Of a stretch of DNA of 64,000 nucleotides, positions 38,143 to 47,700 are shown piece by piece. Where the stretch lies: assembly GCA_900323505.1 (NCBI GenBank), contig OOIN01000001.1, positions 992,001 to 1,056,000 on the forward strand. Reading direction: 5' to 3'. The notes below the pieces were generated by a model. The model made no database searches and was not told where the DNA came from. It saw nothing but the letters and a program-made list of their open reading frames with translations. The first letter of the stretch is position 1. Each line of letters starts with the position of its first letter. Origin of the DNA: Ustilago trichophora. Lineage: Eukaryota; Basidiomycota; Ustilaginomycetes; Ustilaginales; Ustilaginaceae. The position numbers and the translations under genes were made by a program.

Positions 38143-40374
38143 ATGGCCTCAGCAACCTCGGCTCCAACATCGAGCCTCCGCATCGCACAGGTCAACTCTC
38201 TCCTTTCGCTCCTCAATCTCAACACTTCCTCCTTCAACCACGCCTCTTCTTCCTCAGCACCAGGGTCCAACTACAACTCGAGACCAGGATCTGCTGCAGG
38301 CCCAAATGATGCCTCAGGTGCCGGTGCTACCGACCCTTCCATCCCCTCTGGGCCTCCAGTGTGGAAGGTCCTGATCATGGATAAAGTCTCCAAAGACATT
38401 CTGGCCACCTCTCTACGGGTGCAAGACCTTCGCGAGAATGGTGTCACGCTGCACATGCAGCTCCACTCGGACCGACCACCACTGACAGATGTCCCCGCTG
38501 TCTACTTTGTCTCACCCACCTCGCAAAACATCCAGCGAATCGCCCAGGACATGAAACGTATGTTGTACGAGAGCTTCTACGTCAACTTTACCAGCACCGT
38601 GCCCAAGCCGGTCATGGAAGAGTTTGCCAACCTCGTTGCAGCGGATGGAACAGGGCAACTTGTACAGCAGGTTTACGATCAGTACTTGAACTTTATCGTG
38701 CTCGAGCCGAATCTGTTTGAGCTGCTTCCTGATGCTGCCGCCTCCCCTTCCAGCTCTGCCTCTACCAACGGTGCCAACGCTCCATCGGCAGCAAGCACAA
38801 GTCTCACCACATACGAGCGCCTCAACGATCCCAAGTCCGGTCAAAAAGAAGTCGAAGATGCGACCGATCGCATTGCCGCTGGCCTCTTTTCCACCCTTGC
38901 TACTATGGGAGCGCTGCCCATCATCCGATCTCCTCGGGGTAATGCTGCCGAGTTGGTGGCAAGGAAGCTCGAGTCCAAAATCCGAGAACATATTACTAGC
39001 TCTCGTGGTGGATCCAACCTCTTTTCCGAAGCGGCGGGTAGTGCGGGACATGCAAGCTGGAGTTCCTCGCGTCCCTTGCTGGTGGTGTTGGATCGCAACG
39101 TTGATCTGGTGCCGATGCTGGCGCATAGCTGGACCTACCAAGCACTGGTTCAGGATGTCTTGGACTTGCAACTTAACCGAGTCACTGTGGTCTCCAGCGA
39201 AGGCGGAGTCACTAGCAAGAAGACCTATGATCTCGACTCGAAGGATTTCTTCTGGTCCAAAAACTCTGCAACCCCATTCCCCCAGGTCGCAGAGGACATC
39301 GACGCCGAGTTGAACCGATACAAAGCTGACGCGGCCGAAATCACCCGTTCTACCGGTATCAGCAGCATGGACGAAGTCGGCCAACTCGACGCCACCTCCA
39401 ACGCCGCCCATCTCAAAGCCGCCATCACTGCGCTTCCCGAACTCACCCAGCGCAAATCCACCATCGACGCCCACATGAACATTGCCACCTCGCTCCTGCA
39501 AGGCATCAAGAAACGTGGCCTCGACACCCTCTTCCAACTCGAAGAAGTCATCGCGCGTCAGAAGAAGGAAACCATCCTCGAAACGGTCAGAGACACCCAA
39601 CTCGAAGATGTCAATGATAAACTTCGGCTCTTCATCATCTACTTCCTCTCTGCCCCCGACAATGCACTCTCCAAAGCAGACGTCGAGGAGTTTGAACGCG
39701 TGCTCAAGGAGCAAGGTGCGGATCTGTCTGCATTGAACTATGTGAAAAAGGTGAGGGAGTTGACGAGGATGACGATGCTTGCCTCTGCCCCGCAGGCACC
39801 TTCTACGACGACGGATGCTCCGGGAGGATTCCGTGGATTCAGCTCTCTTTCTTCCCGCTTGACGGATAGGCTCAAGGACTCTGGGTTGGAGAACCTCGTT
39901 CAGGGAGTCAAGAACTTCCTCCCGGTCCAAAAGGATCTCACCGTCACCCGTCTCGTCGCCTCGCTGATGGAACCGGCAGGAGCCAACGCCCAAGCACTCC
40001 AAGAGACCGACGAGTATCTCTTCTTCGATCCCAAGGCACCACGCACTCGTGCAGCGGCAGCTTCGGGAGGAATGAAAGCGAGACAAGTCTTCAACGAAGC
40101 CATCGTGTTTGTAGTAGGCGGTGGAGGATATGTAGAGTTTGCCAACCTGCAAGAGTACGCTGCGAGAACTGCTGGCGCCAACGCTGCTGGAGGAGGCAAT
40201 GCGGCAGCACTAGGTGGAGGACCGGGTGCAGGTGCGGTGGGTGGAATCGGGGGCAAGAAGATCACCTATGGAGCAACGGAGATCTTGAAGCCGATCGAGT
40301 TTGTGAGGGCGCTTGCGCACTTGGCTGGTGGAGACGTAGCTGGTGCACCTGCAGCTGCGGGAGGAGGCAAGTAA
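38143..40374 (+). CDS. SLY1: Sec1/Munc18 protein SLY1 (SCFD1)
   Basis: A 743-residue single-exon SM protein. Landmarks in order: [20 protein letters not shown] (about 78-97), [51 protein letters not shown] (domain 2) and [15 protein letters not shown] near the C-terminus. These are Sly1-specific rather than Sec1- or Vps45-like. Sly1 binds ER and Golgi syntaxins (Sed5, Ufe1) through their N-terminal peptides and promotes SNARE assembly in ER-Golgi traffic. Low-complexity loops (about 35-70, 195-210, and a Gly/Ala-rich stretch near 680-710) are added. The open frame runs 162 codons further upstream, but the only ATG there in frame is at 38143 and the upstream translation is Cys-rich nonsense. 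Its likely partner UFE1 is encoded 13 kb away. Confidence 0.92.
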   Translation: MASATSAPTSSLRIAQVNSLLSLLNLNTSSFNHASSSSAPGSNYNSRPGSAAGPNDASGAGATDPSIPSGPPVWKVLIMDKVSKDILATSLRVQDLRENGVTLHMQLHSDRPPLTDVPAVYFVSPTSQNIQRIAQDMKRMLYESFYVNFTSTVPKPVMEEFANLVAADGTGQLVQQVYDQYLNFIVLEPNLFELLPDAAASPSSSASTNGANAPSAASTSLTTYERLNDPKSGQKEVEDATDRIAAGLFSTLATMGALPIIRSPRGNAAELVARKLESKIREHITSSRGGSNLFSEAAGSAGHASWSSSRPLLVVLDRNVDLVPMLAHSWTYQALVQDVLDLQLNRVTVVSSEGGVTSKKTYDLDSKDFFWSKNSATPFPQVAEDIDAELNRYKADAAEITRSTGISSMDEVGQLDATSNAAHLKAAITALPELTQRKSTIDAHMNIATSLLQGIKKRGLDTLFQLEEVIARQKKETILETVRDTQLEDVNDKLRLFIIYFLSAPDNALSKADVEEFERVLKEQGADLSALNYVKKVRELTRMTMLASAPQAPSTTTDAPGGFRGFSSLSSRLTDRLKDSGLENLVQGVKNFLPVQKDLTVTRLVASLMEPAGANAQALQETDEYLFFDPKAPRTRAAAASGGMKARQVFNEAIVFVVGGGGYVEFANLQEYAARTAGANAAGGGNAAALGGGPGAGAVGGIGGKKITYGATEILKPIEFVRALAHLAGGDVAGAPAAAGGGK

Positions 40375-40745
40375 ATTTTACAGCCATCGGTAGCCCCCCT
40401 TTGATTTCAGCAGCTCCCATCTCAATTCAATCAGCTTCATGCGCAATGCAGGCAAGAATGTGAACGCTTGTGTGTTTGATTTGAATCTGGTTATGCGATT
40501 CGGAGCGGTGAACAAATGAGTAGAAATACAATGCAAAGAATACGAAGAAAAAAAGTACAACGACGACGATATGCTGCGATAAAGGAACAGATAAAAAAAC
40601 AAGTACAGAGGATGTGGGGGGAGAAAAAAAAGTCGTTGTGGTGGTGATGTAGCGATCAACGCGAAGAACCTGAGAAGCTTCCGGAGCCTAGTGATATGCC
40701 TGCGATCCCTATATGTGTGTAGAATGTCTTGATCTTTAGGAGGGA

Positions 40746-41261
40746 TTATTGGGAGCGACGACGACTTCGACCGCGCGCAGGTTCGGATTCGTGTGGGCTG
40801 AATAGGGAGGCGAAGAGACCGCTGAATCTCTTTGCCTTGGTGTCTGTGTTGGACTTTGCAGCAGTGTGAGCGTTGGAATCGGTGGGCTTTGCATCTGGTT
40901 GAGGACGAGCATTTCCATTCTGACGAGAGGTCATGTTGCCTGTGTAGGTACCGTCGAGTTTGGCCTTTTCGATAGCGAGGCGTTCCTTCTGCCACATGAC
41001 TGCGGTGTGATCTGCCATGCGACGAGCGTATGCGAGATGTGCTTGGACTGCATCCCACTCTTCGAGCGATTCGGCTGCCGATGAAGCCGAAGATGAAGAA
41101 GAGGAGAAGCGGGATTGCGTGGGTGATGACGAGGAAGAGGAGGCTTCCGAGGATGGAGAAGTGGTGTGGAGGGGGGCAAGGTTGAAATGCGCCATCATTG
41201 GTGGGACGAAGGATGCCCCACCGATCGAGACTACGTTGTGATGGTTGTCTGGGTTGTACAT
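40746..41261 (-). CDS. Small Ser-rich protein of unknown function
   Basis: 171 residues from the ATG at 41259-41261. It has an N-terminal segment with Pro/Met/Phe (FVPPMMAHFNLAP), a long Ser-rich tract (about 35-65), a helical charged segment (WDAVQAHLAYARRMADHTAVMWQKE region, about 70-95) and a basic Arg/Ser-rich C-terminus. No signal peptide, membrane segment or known domain is seen. Two in-frame ATGs lie upstream (41486, 41480), but a TATATA element between them and 41261, and a CA-rich leader, make the shorter start much more likely. It converges with SLY1. No homologue is recognised; conservation in other smuts would be the test of reality. Confidence 0.55.
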   Translation of the reverse strand: MYNPDNHHNVVSIGGASFVPPMMAHFNLAPLHTTSPSSEASSSSSSPTQSRFSSSSSSASSAAESLEEWDAVQAHLAYARRMADHTAVMWQKERLAIEKAKLDGTYTGNMTSRQNGNARPQPDAKPTDSNAHTAAKSNTDTKAKRFSGLFASLFSPHESEPARGRSRRRSQ

Positions 41262-41444
41262 CTTTGCTGTGTATGTGGGTTGTAGATGTTTGGGATTTAG
41301 GTATGCGCTAGACTGTAGTATCTGGTGTTGATGGATAAACAAGAATGTAGGTGTATGCCAAGGTGTGCGTGTGTGTCTGTTTGTGTGTATAGCTCTGTGG
41401 GCGGGATATGGATTGGCGGAGAGATCGTTGATATCCGCCTCCTC

Positions 41445-41450
41445 TATATA
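41445..41450 (-). promoter_or_regulatory. TATA box of the small Ser-rich gene
   Basis: TATATA about 185 bp upstream of the ATG at 41261 on the minus strand, within AGTATATAGAG, followed by a roughly 150-nt A/C-rich leader with CA repeats. This is the clearest TATA-plus-leader arrangement in the window and supports a regulated or strongly expressed transcript. Confidence 0.45.
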
Positions 41451-41490
41451 CTTTGCGACCTTTGGTAGTGACCAAACCATAGACATTGTC

Positions 41491-44400
41491 TTGTCGGGAA
41501 GGCGGGTGCAATGTCAGCGCATGCTACAATAGACTTTTGCTAGCGTGTGTGTGTCAGCCGAGCTGAGCGTTTTGGGCAGAGACGGGAGGTTTAGGCGAAT
41601 CAACACTCGACTTTGAAAAGATTCCGTGTCATGCAAAGAATGTGTGAGTGGGATTCATGTCATTCCGCCACGGTCCATGGAGCTGGGCTCTAGGCACTTG
41701 AGGCAGAGGATTGCTGGAATCCACGGAGAACTGATGTGAAAGAAAAGAAAAATAAAAAGCCAAGACTCAAGTGCCAAGCCGGAACGTCACTGACACTGGC
41801 AAAGGCACGCAGCGGAGAAAAAGGCAACAAAAAGCTTACCTTTCTTGACTTTTGACTTCCAAACTACTGAAGCTACACAACCTAGCATACTCTAGCGCGG
41901 AGATAGACTCCCGAAACACGGTCCTACTGTGGTTTTAAAAAATTTCTTTTTTATTTTTATTTTTTTTCTCTTTAGTTGGTGGAAAGGGCGTTCCGAGATT
42001 TTCACCACGGCACGGCACGTCTTGGCCGAACATCACGTCTATCCACCATCCATGTTGGCATGAATCCATGGCAATGCTCGCTGCTTACTTCCGCGGCGGC
42101 ACGCTCCACTCTGTGTCTTAGACGACTAGCATGCCATTTTCAACCAAAGAAGATGCCGGCAGCTATCTGTCCAACATGTGCATGCTTTCCATTGTGTGCC
42201 GGTTGACGCCAAGTCGATCCGGCCATAAGGTCCTAAGCATCCTCCCTGATCCCAACAGCCGATAGCGTAACGAGAGCTGAGTTAAGTTGGAGCTGAAAAA
42301 AAGGGCAATGCGCTTAGATTAAGACTTGGCAAAGGCGCGTTGAGGTCAGCCAAGCGTGTTGGCGTGTGTAATGTTGAGTCCTGTTTTTTTTTGTGGGCTT
42401 GGCAAAAGGCTGGGCCTGCGGGTTCCTTGGCTTGTACACTGGCTTCCTATTCCTAACAACATCCACCCTCCACAACCTTTTCCTCTCTGTCAACGGAGCT
42501 TCACTCTGCTATCAACCTTGGCACCAGTCGCACACCGTTGCACCGTGGCACAATGGCACAACGATACAAGTAGCATCCGACGGTTTTTCGCAACAACACT
42601 GTCCAAGGCTTCACCGACACAATTCTGATTACAATAGCCTAGACTGTCAGGTCGGTGCAATGACTCATGCGAGTCTCACCTACAGTATGCCGTAGCACCA
42701 CTGACAACGTTAGCTTTGGAAACATTCGCAAATCACAAAAATTTCGTTTGCAACATGAAATGCAGTACTGTACCTGTACCACTGTATTTGAAAATTCTTG
42801 ACGCCTTTGCCCGCGGAAATGGAAATGGCTAGCCGGGAAAAGAAAAGAGAGCAGTGGCAGCGCGCTTTGCACGTCACCATCACCGTTAGACTGGTTTTGC
42901 TTACGCCCGGCTACTCTGTGGTCAAATCCACCAATCTTGAGTCGGTCGCGTGGGCTCTATTCTCCCCTCCCAATGACGTTCGCGTCAAAGACCTTGCACT
43001 CACCAACAGACCTCTATCAGAACCGTTTGATTCTCTCAAAATATGAGCAGCAGTGAAAAAAAAAAAACGGTTTCATACAGGTAAGCACTGTGGTCCCGGA
43101 TGGAAATCGCAATACCATGGAACACAAAGATGTCGCCACTTTGCCATTGGACCCCTTCATTTGTCGGGGTTAGAAAATACAAAGGTGCGGATCATGTTGT
43201 CCGCCCGCTCTGGTGGAACAGAGTTGCGTGTGATGAGAAATTTCCCGCCTGATCTTCTACACTTATACTCAACAGACGGAAATTGTTCTGCCGGGGGTCC
43301 GCGGCGTTTCCGGCTAACCCGTTCCTTTACCCCACCCACTGCAGAATCGCAAGCTTTTCTTTCCGTGGAATCGCAACTTGCGACGCAGGGTTGGCGTACA
43401 GGTCACGATGGTGTTTAAACAAATTTCTCCTGTACAAGAGCGCATTTGAAGTGGGCAGTACGGTGTGGGTACAGATGGCAAAAGGTGAAAGTGTTGACAG
43501 GTGGGCGGCAGCACTACTCTGACGTGCAAAAAATTCACCGGCAGCAATCACAGATCAAGCCGAGGACCCTGGTTGTAACAAAAATCATCTTCGCCGCCGG
43601 GGATACAGCTTCATTATAAATGTAAAGAGAAAGAAAACAAAAGAAAGTTGTGCCGACGTCGGAGATTCGGCCCTAAGCGCTACAGTACAGTTTTGTCTTG
43701 CCCTTTTGCTCGCCTTGCTTCTGTCTTTGAGAATGGCTGGGTTCGAAGCGAATCGTCCGACACTTTCCATCCTCAACGATTTTGATACGGTGCGGCTATC
43801 TAGGATCCAACGTTGCCTGCCGAGTTTTGGAACGCTTGTTTGACGCTGCTTGTTGGCTACTTGCTGCGTTGGTACTGGATAGCGAACCGACGTGGTTGCT
43901 CCCGATAGAGTTGCCGTTCTTGCCGATGAGCCCATAAGCCTCGAGTTCCGATGAACAGTTTCCGAGACGTATTGCAGTGTCGCTAGCACGGCATCGAAGC
44001 CGCATCCTGTCAAATATACACAACATCCTTCTCTCCCTTTTGCCGCTCATCTAATCTCGTCCTCCCTCCCGGCAGACCACAGTATCTTCACTCTGTACAT
44101 TACAATGCCCAAGCCACGTGGTGTAGCGGGTTGAAGCTGCACCACCGCGTCAATGTGTAATCCTGGACCCCGTAAGCAAAAAAAAAACTCTTTTCCCCCG
44201 ATGACGGTGCCGTCGGTTTCGTCACATTTTCCTTACAGACCCTCGCAGATCCGAGGATGACTTCGACGTCACATCGGTAGGGAATGCATAATAGCTTGTC
44301 TGAGAGGCGTAAACATGGTCCTGCTTTAACTTCCGTTGGGTCGTTTGACAGTGTCTAGGATGACCTTTCCACGTCACAAAGGGACCGCACACTGTCATGT

Positions 44401-44746
44401 TACTTACGTGCAGCTGGGCTTCGTGTCTAGATTTTTTGGGCGTCTTCATTGAGTCGCGACAGAGTACAGTACTGTACTGTACTGTACAATAGCTAGGTGC
44501 ACTGTTCCTCTCGCTGTAGCGCACATCTGATTAATCAAGCCTCCTCCGACAGCACTAAGCAGCACACCACCCTCCAACTACCATATTTGACAGTCGCAAC
44601 CAAGGCAAAGATGCATGCGAAACCGTTCAAGTTACACAAAAGATAAATACAAACAAACAAACGGCAGTACGTTGAATAAGAGCCGATGTAGTATGGTAGG
44701 ATAAGAGATGTAGACGCGTTCTAAGAAGATAAACCAAGAACCGTGC
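41491..44746. other. Long stretch without a recognisable gene
   Basis: About 3.3 kb between the small gene and the kinase 3' end. Open frames are short, start mostly at non-ATG codons and show no conserved features. I see A/T runs near 41939-41972, 43056-43067 and 44180-44188, and ACTGTAC-type palindromes at 42763-42771, 43681-43690 and 44464-44487. No tRNA structure was found. It could hold a non-coding RNA or long 3' regions, which sequence alone cannot show. Confidence 0.5.
44464..44487. repeat. Tandem/palindromic ACTGTAC repeat
   Basis: A 14-bp perfect palindrome GTACAGTACTGTAC (44464-44477) continues as further ACTGT/ACTGTAC units to about 44487. Related short copies occur in other gene-free stretches of the window (near 12798, 42763 and 43681). 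Confidence 0.5.
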
Positions 44747-47700
44747 CTAAAGGTTCTTGATGCTGTCACGCACTCCGAGCAAGAATTTGCCTACGCCGCG
44801 CTTCTTTGGTGCCGGAGCTGCGGTCGTATCCGCCAAAGCATCTGTGGGCGACTTGAGAGGCTTGCTATTGCTGCTACTGCTGGTCGTGCTGTTACTGCCG
44901 TTGCTCTTGGTGGGCACGACGGAGGGTTGGGTGTGGACTTCGTCCTTGACGCGGTGCAGGCTGCTCGTGCTCGTCGAGGCGTCGCGACGCATGCCCAGAC
45001 CCACGCTGGTAGCTTCGGAAGTGTTGCGCTTGTCTGTGTGTGAAGTGATGGATCGTGTGATGGTCGCTGCGTTGTCCAACTCGACCCCCTTGTTCGTCGT
45101 CGATGACGAGGAAGACGTGGGACGACGGAAACGCGAGACGAAAGAAGCGGCTACACCAGTGCTGCTCGAATCCGACTTGGTGCTGCCAATGCTGACGCTT
45201 CGCTGGCCAGCTCCATAATTGACCACAGCATCTCCTCCGATGCGTTGAGGTGGCTCAGGCGCCTTCAAGGTTGGAGACACCAATGGTGACGTACCGTTGA
45301 CCATGCCACCACCGTCCGAGAGAAGACTGAAGAGCTTGTTGCCCTTGTCGCTCTTCTCCGTTGTTGGCGCAGACACCGGCGCATCAGTTGTCTGCACGGC
45401 GCTGCTTGATGCCGCTCTTTGGACCTCACCAGATCGTGCGACGGCAGATTCTCTTCGCTTCTTGTCCTGTGACGCGCCATCGCCACCAAAGATGCCGGCT
45501 AAGTACTTGGCATCGACTTCCTTCTTGGCTGGCGCAGCCTTCTCACGCTCCGAAATAGTGTCCAGACCGAACCCGGACCCACGCGTCCGATTGCGTGAAG
45601 AAAAGTCTTTGCGCGGCAGAGCTGCAGGCGCCGAGGCGGTCGAGTAGATGCTCGATGTCGCCGACGAGATTGAGCTGTGACTCGAAGCCGTGGTGACCAA
45701 GGAAGATAGCGAGGACAAAGTAGCAGCAGACTGGTTCCGCTCGCGCCACGACATGACACGGCTCTTTCCAGAATCTTGAAGCGCCGAGGCGCCAGTCTTG
45801 CGTTGCTCGCTCATCCTCTCGCGACGCATAGCTGCGGAAGACCAGTTGGTCGCCGCACCATTGGCATCTTCACCAGCTTTGATGCTTCTCGCCGCGGGCT
45901 GCCCAGACTCTCCGTCAGTATCAGCCAGGTTCTGCAAGCTGTATCGCGCTGCAGCTTCGGCCGTAGGCTTAGAGAGGATGATCTGCGGCGACGTGGGGCT
46001 GTCGGTGGCATCGCTCGGTTTGGCCATTTTGCTCATTTGTCTGGCTAGATTCTCGGAGGCTAGCGCCAGTTCACGAATCGTACGTTCGCGCTCTCGAGCT
46101 CTTGCAGCCGGGTCGTTGGCGTCAGCTTCCGCCATGCCCTCGACCGACTGGGATCGCTTCAGCTGCTTGGCAAGTGTTCGTCCTTTACGTGCGCCTCGCT
46201 TCCTTCTCTTCGAGTGGTTGGACGTAGTGACGCTTTCTGCCTTGTCTCCATCTTCGATCGAGCCGTCAGCATCTCCGCCAGCCTCTGCAGAATCCTCGTG
46301 CTGAGCGTCTTCGTCAACGATACCGTCGCCGTCCACCTCTGCGATGACTTGCTCCAGGCTGGAGGGCGCTTCAGGAATCTCCGGCAGCGCTGCTGTAGCC
46401 AAGGTTTCTACATCTGCTGGCGAGTCCAGGCCATGTTGATCCGATCGCTGCACGAGATTACCTGCAGAAACATCAGCTTCTACAGTGCTTGCATCATTTG
46501 AATGATACTGTTGCTCCTCCGATCCATCAGCAATGCTGATTGAACCTCGTGATGTCGAGTCTGGCAGCCCATTCGAGATGTGCACGGAGCTATGCTGCGA
46601 GTCGTCCAGGCTGCTGTGCTCCTCTTGCTCGACGATAGTATCAGTCCCGCGCCCAGCATCTGCTACGGCTCCATATTGTGTATCGAAGGGATTACGCTCG
46701 GGAGGCTGCGGTGAAGGCGTGAATGTCGGCGAAGGAAGCACATCGGGCGTAAAGAGGGCTGGGTGCGGTGAAAGACTGCCTTGCCTGGCAGAAGCAAACG
46801 CAGCCCGGAAAGTGGCATCAGCAGTCACGTCGAGATCGGGAATGTGATCTGTGTCGCGTGCAAGCGAGCGGGCGCGAGGTCTAGGCGAGCTGAGCAACGA
46901 AGGCAAAGTCGACATCGAACCTGTTCGCGAGTGGATGAGTGGAATCGTCGCATAGATCGAGGCTCCTCGCGACATGCGGCCAGGTCCGGGGCCAGAGAGA
47001 CCCATGTGGTCAACGAGACCGCAAGCCCAGCGCGAGAACTCTCCCGCAGAAATGCGCTTTTGTGTCACGTCGTCATCTTCCGAAACGGAGCAGAAGACAT
47101 TCTCGGACAAGAAGCGTGCTACTGTTTCAGTAAGACCGTCGAAGGAGTCCATGAGGAAGTGGATGGGGTCTTGGCAGTATGCTGCGAATGACGGACAATT
47201 CATCGACGGTTCTGTGAAAGGACTTCGATGGAAGAGCAGGTTCAGAAGGACCACACCCAGTGACCAGATGTCGGCTTGTTTGGGGTCGTAGGAAGACGAA
47301 ATGTTGTTATGGCACTCGAACGCCATGTAAGGCTTGCTACCGCAGTCAAAGTCATCGCATCGATCTTCTGCAGTGGCAAGGCCAAAGTCGGTCATCTTGA
47401 CGATCACACGCGCGTCGTCACCGTCACGAGTGCTGTCAACTAGCGTGCTAGTGCTTGTGTCCGGACAGGCAGACTGCATCTCTTCGATGGTGCGTCGGTC
47501 CTCGACGATAAAGTTCTCCGGCTTAATGTCGCGATGACTCACGCCTCGGTCGTGACAGAACTGCACGGCGTCGCAGATCTGGCGGAACATTCGAGCGATC
47601 AGACGGATACGACGCTTCGACAGCAAGCTGTGACCAGACGTCGAGGCCAGCAGCGAAGGCGACGGCGGCGTCGCATCCAATGAGGACCCCAGGACACGGT

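Noticed and set aside
41976..43522. Several short frames of 60-121 codons in the 3.3-kb gap
   Set aside because: Mostly non-ATG starts, no conserved pattern, no supporting splice sites; indistinguishable from random open frames at this base composition.
44110..44180. tRNA-like A-box sequence (TGGTGTAGCGGG)
   Set aside because: No B box (GGTTCGA type) or cloverleaf arms follow within tRNA distance.
44376..44384. ACAAAGGGA, identical to the pheromone response element of Ustilago maydis
   Set aside because: A single copy more than 350 bp downstream of a gene end and far from any start; one exact 9-mer is expected by chance about every other window of this size.
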